Source: an uncultured Clostridia bacterium (GTDB lineage: Bacteria; Bacillota; Clostridia; Christensenellales; UBA1242). From it: a DNA stretch of 8,071 nucleotides. Positions within the stretch are counted from its first letter, which is position 1. Each line of letters begins with the position of its first letter. The position numbers and the translations under genes are program-made. The DNA lies in contig CAMPBB010000025.1 of assembly GCA_946635125.1 (NCBI GenBank), forward strand, positions 1-8,071. The letters are read 5' to 3'. The notes below the pieces were generated by a model that was given only the letters and a program-made list of their open reading frames with translations, had not been told where the DNA came from and searched no databases. Below are positions 1-5,489 of this stretch, piece by piece.

Positions 1-51
1 TATGTGATAACCATAATTGAAGAAGAAATAGATCATTGGAATTGCTTTTGA
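1..51 (+). CDS. 3' end of an upstream reading frame (partial, unknown)
   Basis: Frame 1 is open from the window edge to a TGA at 49-51 and reads YVITIIEEEIDHWNCF. It ends 43 bases before the RES gene start, a spacing compatible with one operon. Antitoxins of RES toxins are commonly encoded directly upstream, so this could be the partner. Sixteen residues are too few to identify a family, and the frame could be open by chance. Confidence 0.35.
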   Translation, partial: YVITIIEEEIDHWNCF

Positions 52-80
52 TTTGTTTTGAAATTTGAATGGTTTTAATA

Positions 81-86
81 AAAGGA
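81..86 (+). promoter_or_regulatory. Ribosome binding site that decides the RES gene start
   Basis: AAAGGA lies 8 bases before the ATG at 95. The longer frame beginning with TTG at 65 has no Shine-Dalgarno sequence before it, so the ATG at 95 is the better start. Confidence 0.7.
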
Positions 87-94
87 TATTTATT

Positions 95-1063
95 ATGCAA
101 GAAGATAAAAGAAATGATGAACAATTATGCCAAACAACTTATTCACAAGAGGATTTCCTTTATATTGCATTGATTAAGTTGCTCATGGATTATCAAATAA
201 AAGAATGGGAACAATTTAGGATATTAGCGGCCAATCATCCTAAATCGCCTAAAATTTACAATTATTTTGATAAACTTTTTAAAAATAAAAAAATACACAT
301 ATTTAACCTAAAAAAGAATACTAAAGTTTTTAGGGCTAGAGTGATAAAAAAACATAATATTGAACAAACAGGCATTTTTAAAAAAGATATAATTAATGAA
401 TTTTATAGTATTTTTTTAACGAAACAACAAAAGAAATTGTCTATAAATGATATAAAGTTTTCTCCAGACGAAATACTTATGGCTCATTTAATAAAAGGAA
501 GAAAAACCTCTCCAGATGAAATGCATAAATTAGAAGAATTTATGGGAAAATATAAAAAATCAGATTTTTATGGATTTGAACAAGGAGATTGTGGAGTTCC
601 CCCTATGCAATATAGAAAAGATGGTAGACTTAATGATAAAAAAGATGAATATTTATATTTAAGTCTAGAACCAGAAACAACAATATACGAATTAAAGCCA
701 TCAATTTCTCAAAATTATAGTATTGCAGAAGGTGTTGTCCATAAGAAACTGAAACTCATCAATTTAAGAGATTATGATGATTTATTAGATAATAATTTTG
801 CTGTTATTGTTGATAGTATAGCAGAGGCGAATAGTGATGAACTTGAATCATTTTATTACCTGACACAAGAATTGACGCATTATATTCAAAAAGAAGGTTT
901 TGATGGCATTTTGTATAAAAGTGCAGTAAAAAGCGATGGCTCAAACATCCTATTATTTAATCAAGGAAACATAAAATTCGTTTCATCGTCAGTGGTTACT
1001 ATTGATAATATTAATATTCAATACAGCCAGTTGTTCCCATTAAAAAATAATTATTCAAATTAG
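95..1063 (+). CDS. RES-domain protein (toxin-like NAD+ phosphorylase family)
   Basis: This is a 322-aa protein when started at the ATG with the good ribosome binding site; a TTG start at 65 would add 10 residues. The C-terminal two thirds match the RES domain. FRAR (R80, R82) opens it, followed by a GVPP-x3-R-x3-GRLN stretch (about 167-180), then YLYLS and ETTIYELKP carrying the conserved Glu (E199). GILYKSAVKSDGSNILLF then carries the conserved Ser (S276). The family is named for Arg-Glu-Ser. Characterised RES toxins such as MbcT destroy cellular NAD+ and are neutralised by an adjacent antitoxin. No Xre-type antitoxin gene is visible here; the only candidate partner is the frame ending at 51. 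Residues 1-75 form an extra N-terminal region. It contains R42-x5-H48, which matches the spacing of a HEPN motif, but that is too little to call a HEPN domain. Domain assignment is confident; NAD+ cleavage and toxicity are inferred from the family. Confidence 0.85.
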   Translation: MQEDKRNDEQLCQTTYSQEDFLYIALIKLLMDYQIKEWEQFRILAANHPKSPKIYNYFDKLFKNKKIHIFNLKKNTKVFRARVIKKHNIEQTGIFKKDIINEFYSIFLTKQQKKLSINDIKFSPDEILMAHLIKGRKTSPDEMHKLEEFMGKYKKSDFYGFEQGDCGVPPMQYRKDGRLNDKKDEYLYLSLEPETTIYELKPSISQNYSIAEGVVHKKLKLINLRDYDDLLDNNFAVIVDSIAEANSDELESFYYLTQELTHYIQKEGFDGILYKSAVKSDGSNILLFNQGNIKFVSSSVVTIDNINIQYSQLFPLKNNYSN

Positions 1064-1088
1064 TATTTTTTATTGGGATCTTAGTGTA

Positions 1089-1118
1089 TTTACATTTTAT
1101 TTGCGTCGCTACTATATT
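1089..1118 (+). promoter_or_regulatory. Possible promoter downstream of the RES gene
   Basis: TTTACA (1089-1094) is separated by 18 bases from TATATT (1113-1118). Together with the terminator ending at 1301 it could delimit a short RNA of about 175 nt. AT-rich DNA gives such matches by chance, so support is weak. Confidence 0.3.
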
Positions 1119-1124
1119 AATTAT

Positions 1125-1301
1125 AGATTGTAAAATACATGAAGAGTTGAGAGAGTATATAAACACATATTATGATTAAGACTTTAATTCCATATGCAAT
1201 TATATGCAAATAGCCCCGTTTTAGGCAAAATAGGGGAGAATTAGAGCGAATTTTGAGAAAGAAAAGGACTGGCAATTTAAAGAGAATTGCTGGTCTTTTT
1301 T
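1125..1301 (+). ncRNA. Candidate small RNA, or the 3' UTR of the RES transcript
   Basis: The stretch from 1064 to 1386 has no credible protein gene. Within it, CCCC-g-TTTT-aggc-AAAA-ta-GGGG can fold into a hairpin around 1212-1236. A strong terminator hairpin follows at 1266-1301, and a possible promoter lies at 1089-1118. This could be an independent small RNA, or simply the structured 3' end of the RES mRNA. I do not recognise a known RNA family. Confidence 0.25.
1266..1301 (+). terminator. Rho-independent terminator
   Basis: GACTGGCAATT (1267-1277) pairs with AATTGCTGGTC (1285-1295), including two G-U pairs, around a 7-base loop. A run of six T follows. It is the first good plus-strand terminator after the RES gene, about 200 bases past its stop. 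Confidence 0.8.
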
Positions 1302-1357
1302 ATGTGCAAAAAGGTAGCAAAAAGTATGCAAATATTTTTGAGTGAAATTTTGGCAAT

Positions 1358-1379
1358 AAAAAAAGCCCATAAAATGGGC
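1358..1379 (-). terminator. Terminator of tRNA-Thr
   Basis: On the minus strand GCCCAT-TTT-ATGGGC is followed directly by seven T. It begins about 8 bases after the encoded CCA end of the tRNA, as expected for a dedicated tRNA terminator. Confidence 0.85.
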
Positions 1380-1386
1380 GTTTTAG

Positions 1387-1461
1387 TGGAGCTACTGATG
1401 GGAATCGGACCCATGACCCCCACCTTACCAAGGTGGTGCTCTACCCCTGAGCCACAGTAGC
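1387..1461 (-). tRNA. tRNA-Thr (anticodon GGT)
   Basis: The minus strand folds into a complete cloverleaf of 75 nt with an encoded CCA end. The acceptor GCTACTG pairs with CAGTAGC. The D arm is GCTC/GAGC. The anticodon stem CCACC/GGTGG encloses the loop TTGGTAA, giving anticodon GGT. The T arm is ATGGG-TCCGATT-CCCAT, the discriminator base is T, and CCA is templated. It has its own terminator just downstream and a broken partial copy of itself just upstream. Confidence 0.96.
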
Positions 1462-1571
1462 ATACGATAAAAATATTAAGTTGTGAAAGTTAGACCTAGT
1501 GGCTTACCAAGGACGTGCTCTACCCCTGAGCCACAGTAGCATATGTTAAATTTATTAAGTTGTGAAAGTTA
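1424..1571. repeat. Tandem duplication of the tRNA-Thr 5' half and its upstream flank
   Basis: Bases 1424-1492 and 1503-1571 are near-identical copies with a 79-base offset. Each holds the 5' half of the tRNA (38 bases, two differences) and 31 bases of flank ending in TTAAGTTGTGAAAGTTA. Similarity stops abruptly at both ends. This marks a past recombination or integration/excision event at the tRNA. Confidence 0.85.
1503..1540 (-). pseudogene. Truncated tRNA-Thr (5' half only)
   Basis: This copy keeps the acceptor 5' strand, the D arm and the anticodon loop TTGGTAA. It then stops, with no 3' anticodon stem, T arm or acceptor 3' strand. Its only two differences from the intact gene turn the anticodon-stem strand CCACC into CGTCC, in line with loss of constraint. 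It lies directly upstream of the functional gene in transcription order, so it would be part of any longer precursor. Confidence 0.8.
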
Positions 1572-1576
1572 ATTAG

Positions 1577-1585
1577 TGTGGATAA
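1577..1585 (-). other. Exact DnaA-box match
   Basis: TGTGGATAA is the reverse complement of TTATCCACA, the consensus DnaA box. It stands alone between the tRNA duplication and the minus-strand promoter. Two more exact copies occur in the window, but they are kilobases apart, so nothing here looks like an origin. Confidence 0.4.
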
Positions 1586-1754
1586 AAAGATTTGTTTTTA
1601 TTTTTAACCACCATTTTAGCCAATCGAAATTGTAAGTATTTAAGTTTCTTTATGACAAAACATAAAGCACATGTTCTTCTAAATATGTTTTAAAAATAAT
1701 TACCTTAACTCAATAACTCAAACAATGTTTAACGAAATTTTTTGATAAAGTATA

Positions 1755-1778
1755 TCATGACTCATCGTAACCGAACAT
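1755..1778 (-). other. Seven-codon open frame with a perfect Shine-Dalgarno
   Basis: GGAGG (1786-1790) is spaced 7 bases from ATG (1776-1778), and the frame reads MFGYDES followed by TGA. A near-consensus promoter lies upstream at 1833-1861. It could be a leader peptide on a transcript running into tRNA-Thr, or the surviving start of a gene whose body has decayed. Beyond the stop I see no conserved protein in any frame. Confidence 0.35.
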
Positions 1779-1823
1779 AACAATACCTCCAATTTTGCTG
1801 ATAACAATCCGAACATATTTGGA

Positions 1824-1916
1824 CATATAATCATGATAACAAGTTTGAGTGAGTTTGTCAAGAGAAAAAATAGCCTTAATATTGCAATTTTGAAACATTT
1901 GTAACATGATTATATG
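1824..1916. repeat. 12-bp perfect inverted repeat, 69-base spacing
   Basis: CATATAATCATG (1824-1835) is mirrored exactly by CATGATTATATG (1905-1916). The first arm covers the -10 and start region of the minus-strand promoter. The second lies upstream of that promoter, on the lipoprotein side. Such placement would suit paired operator sites for a repressor, though no regulator gene is visible nearby. Confidence 0.5.
1833..1861 (-). promoter_or_regulatory. Minus-strand promoter facing tRNA-Thr
   Basis: TTGACA (1856-1861) and TATCAT (1833-1838) are exactly 17 bases apart. Transcription would start near 1826, pass the 7-codon frame and the tRNA half, and reach tRNA-Thr and its terminator. No clear promoter is visible closer to the tRNA, so this may drive it. 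Confidence 0.75.
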
Positions 1917-1965
1917 CGTTAAAACTTTTTGTGAGAATATATTTTTTTAATACAACAAAATAAGT

Positions 1966-1974
1966 TGATATAAT
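1966..1974 (+). promoter_or_regulatory. Extended -10 promoter of the lipoprotein gene
   Basis: TGATATAAT is an extended -10 element (TG-n-TATAAT). The -35 region 17 bases upstream is poor (TTTAAT). The expected start near 1981 leaves an mRNA leader of about 70 nt, in which ACTTTGG and CCAAGT can form a small hairpin (about 1989-2013). Confidence 0.7.
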
Positions 1975-2034
1975 TTTTTAATTATGTTAAACTTTGGCTG
2001 TAAGAAACCAAGTTGTTTTTTGCAAAAAAAAGAG

Positions 2035-2041
2035 AAAGGAG
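2035..2041 (+). promoter_or_regulatory. Ribosome binding site of the lipoprotein gene
   Basis: AAAGGAG is placed 10 bases before the ATG at 2052. It supports the start that yields an intact lipoprotein signal peptide. Confidence 0.8.
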
Positions 2042-2051
2042 AAAAACTTAG

Positions 2052-3779
2052 ATGGAAACTAAAACGAAGTTTTTTTCAGTGCTTTTTGGGTTACTTTTGC
2101 TCATTCCTTGTTTTCTAATATTAACAGCTTGTAACAATCCAAAGAAAACAACCGATGATGAAGATGTAACACTAAAAGACAATGAAATCACAATCAATGT
2201 TTCAAACAAAGTTTATGATGGACAAGCCATTGCTGTGACAGCAACGGCAACAAGTGGAGTTAGTCCAACCATTGTTTATAAACTTGCTGGAGCAGACGAT
2301 TCAGCCTACACATCAGAAGCACCAAAAAATGTTGGAGAATATGTTGTTGGTGCGGGTGTTGAAGCAAACGGTGAATACAAACAGGCTTATAAGACACAAC
2401 AATTTTCAATAACACCAAAAGAAGTAACAATTGCTTGGACAGCCCCAGCAAATCTTGTGTATGATGGGCAAATAAAAGAGCCAACAGTTAACATCACTTC
2501 TGGACTTTTGCAAGGAGATTCTTGTGATGTGCAAAAGGTTCTAACAGATGGAAATGACAATGTTAATGTTGGAACATTCACTTACACAGCAAATGGATTA
2601 ACAAACCCTAACTACAAGTTACCAGCAAATGCTGTTAGTGGCTCATACACAATAACACCAATTATTTTGGAAAATTTGGAAGCTAGTTTTGAATATAGTG
2701 GCTCTGCAACTCACGAGCAAAGCCTTGCAAGTGTGCGTGAAGGACTTTCAATTCAAATCACTTTTGATAGTGCAAATGCTGGAGCGGAGATTGATAGTTA
2801 CAAAATGCTTATGAATGGCGAAGAAACTGAAAACTACAACATTAACACAGCAAATTGTGTTGCAAGCATTGTGCAAAAAGAAGTAACACTAACATGGACA
2901 GCCCCAGCAAACTTAAAATTTAATAACCAAGCAAAAGTTCCAACAGTGGCTGCTGGAAATCTTGCTGCTGGTGAAATTGATGTGAATGTTAGTGCTGAAT
3001 TAACAAGTGGAAATGATAATACAAGTCTTAACTCAACATTCACTTACACAGCAACAGGTTTAACAGGTTCTAATGCATTGAACTACAAACTTCCAACAGA
3101 TGTAACTAGCCCATCTTACGAAATTACAATTGACGAATTAACTTTGAATGAAGAAGTTAGCAATTTCAGGGCTGTTGCAGGGGAGAACTGGTTTGCCATT
3201 CCTGTTGGTGCTAATGGAAGATATGAAGTTAAATCAACATTTAGTGACTACAACAAGCATTTTATTTACAGTTATGATGGAACAGATTTCACTGAAATTA
3301 GTCTCGGTAAAAAATATTCTGCCCCATACAACTACATTTGCTTTGATGGAGATGCAGACACAACATATTATTTGATGATTAACATAAATTCAGCAAGCAC
3401 TGGCAGCGTGATATGGACATCTCACGAACATCAGTATGACGAACAAAACGCATGTTATTGTGGGCACTTTAACGGAACAGAACTAACAGTTGGTAAAGCA
3501 CAACAAGGAATATCTGCATCAAGTGGTGAAGTTATAAAGTTTAGATTCCGTGCTGAAGCTGGAAAATCTTACTATATAACACAATCAAACCTTGGAACAA
3601 CTGGTTATGCTGTTCAATTTGGGGGGCAAGGAGAACAAAGTTTTGAACAAGCTTTTGTGCATGCTTTTGGTGAATCAAACAAGGTTGAAGCTCCAGATGA
3701 TGAATGGGTGTACATAACCTACACAGCACCTGCTGCTGTTGAGAATGCATCAATAACAATCAATGTTGTTGCATCATAA
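2052..3779 (+). CDS. Surface lipoprotein with MBG/YDG-type beta repeats
   Basis: This is a 575-aa exported protein. Residues 1-27 are a lipoprotein signal: a Lys-containing start, a hydrophobic core and the lipobox LTAC, with C27 as the lipidated residue. An acidic linker follows. Residues about 44-360 hold three repeats of the MBG/YDG type. The signature YDGQ occurs at 55-58 and 137-140, and the third copy is degenerate (FNNQ, 290-293). Each repeat has the usual GNDN and FTYTATGLT-like strands and ends in a SYxIT strand. The unit of about 153 residues is also repeated at DNA level. Residues 365-575 form a different, beta-rich C-terminal region that may be a binding domain. It contains H458-x-H460 and C468-x-C470-G-H472, a small knuckle seen in other Clostridia surface proteins that could bind metal. 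The protein should be anchored outside the membrane. Ligand and function are unknown. The gene is monocistronic, with its own promoter and terminator. Confidence 0.88.
   Translation: METKTKFFSVLFGLLLLIPCFLILTACNNPKKTTDDEDVTLKDNEITINVSNKVYDGQAIAVTATATSGVSPTIVYKLAGADDSAYTSEAPKNVGEYVVGAGVEANGEYKQAYKTQQFSITPKEVTIAWTAPANLVYDGQIKEPTVNITSGLLQGDSCDVQKVLTDGNDNVNVGTFTYTANGLTNPNYKLPANAVSGSYTITPIILENLEASFEYSGSATHEQSLASVREGLSIQITFDSANAGAEIDSYKMLMNGEETENYNINTANCVASIVQKEVTLTWTAPANLKFNNQAKVPTVAAGNLAAGEIDVNVSAELTSGNDNTSLNSTFTYTATGLTGSNALNYKLPTDVTSPSYEITIDELTLNEEVSNFRAVAGENWFAIPVGANGRYEVKSTFSDYNKHFIYSYDGTDFTEISLGKKYSAPYNYICFDGDADTTYYLMININSASTGSVIWTSHEHQYDEQNACYCGHFNGTELTVGKAQQGISASSGEVIKFRFRAEAGKSYYITQSNLGTTGYAVQFGGQGEQSFEQAFVHAFGESNKVEAPDDEWVYITYTAPAAVENASITINVVAS
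2417..3117 (+). repeat. Internal repeat in the lipoprotein gene
   Basis: Two units, about 2417-2656 and 2876-3117, are related with a 459-base (153-codon) offset at their starts. Exactly shared segments include AAAAGAAGTAACA (2417 and 2876) and TGGACAGCCCCAGCAAA (2436 and 2895). Such conservation at DNA level points to a fairly recent domain duplication. Confidence 0.75.
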
Positions 3780-3800
3780 TATGTTTAAAACCTTTTAAGA

Positions 3801-3832
3801 AAAAAACAAGCAAAATTTTTGCTTGTTTTTTT
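3801..3832. terminator. Bidirectional terminator between convergent genes
   Basis: AAAAAACAAGCAAAA is followed by TTTTTGCTTGTTTTTT, a perfect hairpin with A and T runs on its two sides. It can therefore stop the lipoprotein transcript from the left and the acetyltransferase transcript from the right. Its right edge touches the acetyltransferase stop codon. Confidence 0.85.
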
Positions 3833-4295
3833 ATATGTTCTTATAAAACAACTCACCAAACCCACCTTCGTTTTTTTCAACTTGTTGCTTATATGTAAAT
3901 CCAAGTTTTTTATAAAAATCTGGCGCTTGGTCGGTCCACACATAAATTGTTGTATAACCCAAATCTTTAAGTGTTTTTTGACCATACTCCAAAAGTTTTT
4001 TGCCATAGCCCTTGCCACGAAATTGGGGGAGAATCATAACATCACTTAACCATGGATAAATTTCTGGATATTTTTTTAAGTTTTCAATCTTAAAAACACA
4101 AAAACCAACAATTTGATTGTTATCCACAAGAGCAACGCCAAACGGAAGAGTGTCTTTTGTGTATAGTGTTTTAAACTTATAAATTGTGTCTTCCTTTTTC
4201 ATTTTGGGGTTAAATTTAACCCAGTGGTTAAAATGTGTGTCTATTAGCAAATTAAGTTCGCTTTCAGTTAATTCATTAAATTTTTTTATTTTCAT
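3831..4295 (-). CDS. GNAT family N-acetyltransferase
   Basis: This 154-aa protein has the usual length and layout of a single-domain GNAT enzyme, which moves an acetyl group from acetyl-CoA to an amine. Motif A is clear: the strand LSDVMILP (83-90) runs into QFRGKGYGKKLLEY, with the acetyl-CoA pyrophosphate loop R93-G-K-G96-Y-G98. Motif B is the late APDFYKKLGF (124-133). The central strand VGFCVFKI (63-70) is also typical. AAAGGTGA sits 6 bases before the ATG, and a promoter of its own lies upstream. The substrate cannot be told from sequence; small-molecule and protein targets both occur in this superfamily. The gene stands alone between two terminators. Confidence 0.9.
   Translation of the reverse strand: MKIKKFNELTESELNLLIDTHFNHWVKFNPKMKKEDTIYKFKTLYTKDTLPFGVALVDNNQIVGFCVFKIENLKKYPEIYPWLSDVMILPQFRGKGYGKKLLEYGQKTLKDLGYTTIYVWTDQAPDFYKKLGFTYKQQVEKNEGGFGELFYKNI
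4120..4128 (+). other. Exact DnaA-box match inside the acetyltransferase gene
   Basis: TTATCCACA occurs within the GNAT coding region. Because it lies in coding sequence and is isolated it is probably incidental. It is noted because three exact matches occur in the window. Confidence 0.3.
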
Positions 4296-4322
4296 AAATT
4301 TTCACCTTTAAAGTTTTTTGTT

Positions 4323-4351
4323 AGTATATAATTTTTCCTTAAAAAAGTAAA
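4323..4351 (-). promoter_or_regulatory. Promoter of the acetyltransferase gene
   Basis: TTTACT (4346-4351) and TATACT (4323-4328) are 17 bases apart. The promoter lies between the rmlA terminator and the ribosome binding site of the acetyltransferase gene, so the gene is transcribed independently of rmlA. Confidence 0.7.
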
Positions 4352-4360
4352 GTTAAAACA

Positions 4361-4390
4361 AAAAAACAAGCAAATAATTTGCTTGTTTTC
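4361..4390 (-). terminator. Terminator of rmlA
   Basis: On the minus strand ACAAGCAAAT and ATTTGCTTGT form a perfect stem followed by a T run. It starts 5 bases after the rmlA stop. The stem core is the same as that of the terminator at 3801-3832. Confidence 0.85.
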
Positions 4391-4394
4391 TTAT

Positions 4395-5270
4395 TTAATA
4401 GTTTTTTGTCTGGTTTAAAACTCTTGTTAAATATTTTCCATAGTCACTTTTTTGTTGCTTTTCGATTAGTTTTTCCAATTGACTTTTGTTTATAAATCCT
4501 TGTTTATATGCAATTTCTTCAATGCAACCAACATATCTAGAAGTTGCTTGCTGAATTGCCTCAACATAAATGGCAGCCCTTAAAATAGATTTATGTGTTC
4601 CAACATCCATCCAAACAACATCTCCACCCATCTCATTGAGTTTGCACTCGTTTCTTTTAATATATTCGTTTATAATGCTTGTGATTTCAAGTTCGCCACG
4701 AGCAGATGGTGTAACTTTTTTAGCAATTTCGCAAACTGTGTTATCAAAAAAGTATAGTCCAGTGATTGCTAGGTCTGATTTTGGATGTTCTGGTTTTTCT
4801 TCAACGGCAACAACTTTTTCCCCATCTAAAACAGCCACTCCAAAAGCTTCTGGATTAGAAACATAATATCCATATATTTCTGCACCTTTTTGCATTTGTG
4901 CACTGCTTCTAATTTGCCTTATCAAATTGTGACCACTATATAGATTGTCTCCCAAAATTAAGCAAACATTGTCATCTCCAATAAATTCTTCTCCAATAAT
5001 AAAGGCTTCTGCAATTCCTCTTGGAACTTTTTGTATTGCAAAACTTAATTTTATCCCAAGGCTAGAACCATCTCCAAACAGTTCCTTATATTTATATAAG
5101 TCTTTTTCACTGCAAATTATTAAAATATCTTTTATCCCGGCTTGCATTAGTGTTGCAAGTGGATAATAAATCATTGGTTTATCATAAACTGGAAGAATTG
5201 GTTTTGAAAGAGCAAGTGTGAGTGGGGCAAGCCTTGTTCCGTTTCCTGCTGTTAAAATTATTCCTTTCAT
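4395..5270 (-). CDS. rmlA: Glucose-1-phosphate thymidylyltransferase
   Basis: This 291-aa enzyme couples glucose-1-phosphate and dTTP to give dTDP-glucose, the first step to dTDP-L-rhamnose and other dTDP-sugars for cell-wall or capsular polysaccharide. Length matches the family (about 290). The nucleotide-binding loop is TAGNGTRL (7-14) with catalytic R13, where the usual form is AGGSGTRL. SKPILPVYDKPMIYYPL follows with K23. The metal-binding Asp is in LGDN (D108), VEEKP (156-160) binds the sugar phosphate, and the second metal Asp is in WMDVGTH (D222). SARGELEIT (189-197) is also diagnostic. Two departures from the usual form are KVPRGIAEAF for QPSPxGLAQAF and DVGTH for DTGTH. AAGGAGA precedes the ATG, and the gene has its own promoter and terminator. 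No rmlB, rmlC or rmlD lies beside it here, so the rest of the pathway must be elsewhere. Also called rfbA. Confidence 0.95.
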   Translation of the reverse strand: MKGIILTAGNGTRLAPLTLALSKPILPVYDKPMIYYPLATLMQAGIKDILIICSEKDLYKYKELFGDGSSLGIKLSFAIQKVPRGIAEAFIIGEEFIGDDNVCLILGDNLYSGHNLIRQIRSSAQMQKGAEIYGYYVSNPEAFGVAVLDGEKVVAVEEKPEHPKSDLAITGLYFFDNTVCEIAKKVTPSARGELEITSIINEYIKRNECKLNEMGGDVVWMDVGTHKSILRAAIYVEAIQQATSRYVGCIEEIAYKQGFINKSQLEKLIEKQQKSDYGKYLTRVLNQTKNY

Positions 5271-5301
5271 TTGTATCGTTCTCCTTATGTGCTTTGTAGT
5301 G

Positions 5302-5330
5302 ATTATAAACTAGATGCAAAAAAAATGCAA
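5302..5330 (-). promoter_or_regulatory. Promoter of rmlA
   Basis: TTGCAT (5325-5330) and a perfect TATAAT (5302-5307) are 17 bases apart. The leader is short and carries AAGGAG before the rmlA ATG. Confidence 0.85.
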
Positions 5331-5350
5331 ACAAAACACGCAAAAAAATA

Positions 5351-5380
5351 AAAAAAGTGTGTTAAAACACACACTTTTTG
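5351..5380 (-). terminator. Terminator of the 19-codon peptide gene
   Basis: On the minus strand AAAAAGTGTGT and ACACACTTTTT form the stem, followed by a long T-rich tail. The hairpin begins at the base after the peptide's stop codon. It also isolates rmlA from transcription arriving from the 193-aa gene. Confidence 0.88.
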
Positions 5381-5440
5381 TTATTTTAAAACAAATAACT
5401 GTAATAATATATATCCAAGTGCAATCCAAAATACAACCAT
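5381..5440 (-). CDS. 19-aa hydrophobic peptide gene (type I toxin-like candidate)
   Basis: The frame reads MVVFWIALGYILLQLFVLK, then TAA. Nearly every residue from 2 to 18 is hydrophobic, with a single lysine at the end, as in a single membrane-spanning peptide. It is small, yet everything a gene needs is present. A consensus promoter lies at 5490-5518. AGGGGTGA (5444-5451), complementary to the 16S rRNA tail, sits just before the ATG. A strong terminator begins right after the stop. The expected mRNA is about 130 nt with a 40-nt leader. Size and composition resemble the 18-19-aa Ibs toxins of type I toxin-antitoxin systems, but the sequence is not recognisably related. It could instead be a small regulatory membrane peptide. 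No antisense RNA promoter is convincing. It is not a leader for rmlA, because a terminator and a separate promoter intervene. Confidence 0.6.
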   Translation of the reverse strand: MVVFWIALGYILLQLFVLK

Positions 5441-5489
5441 TTTTCACCCCTAAAACTCATATTTTGCTTAACTTTTTTCTAACAGTTAT

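Larger units (their letters stand above)
1572..2051. other. Gene-free stretch of about 480 bases
   Basis: No plausible protein gene fills this stretch on either strand. It holds a minus-strand promoter with a 7-codon frame (1755-1861), a 12-bp inverted repeat (1824-1916), a 9-bp direct repeat CCGAACATA (1771-1779 and 1809-1817), a DnaA-box match (1577-1585) and the promoter and ribosome binding site of the lipoprotein gene. Between 1561 and 1754 the minus strand is broken by stops in all frames and shows no recognisable gene remnant. Confidence 0.6.

Noticed and set aside
1561..1778. Decayed Xre-type regulator on the minus strand
   Set aside because: A frame-shifted stretch vaguely recalls the start of such proteins (DILYQKISLNIV), but there is no helix-turn-helix signature and stops interrupt all frames.
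2260..3759. Minus-strand and shifted frames across the lipoprotein gene
   Set aside because: They recur because of the internal repeat and low-stop codon usage of the real gene; none resembles a protein.
4570..5166. Plus-strand frames opposite rmlA
   Set aside because: They are antisense shadows of a clear, conserved minus-strand enzyme and lack ribosome sites.
5386..5460. Alternative 24-codon frame overlapping the 19-residue peptide
   Set aside because: Its ATG at 5460 lacks a proper ribosome site, whereas the other frame is placed exactly behind AGGGGTGA.
5395..5489. 8-bp inverted repeat ATAACTGT/ACAGTTAT as a fold-back in the peptide mRNA
   Set aside because: The predicted transcript start near 5483 removes most of the 5' arm, so the pairing would not exist in the RNA.
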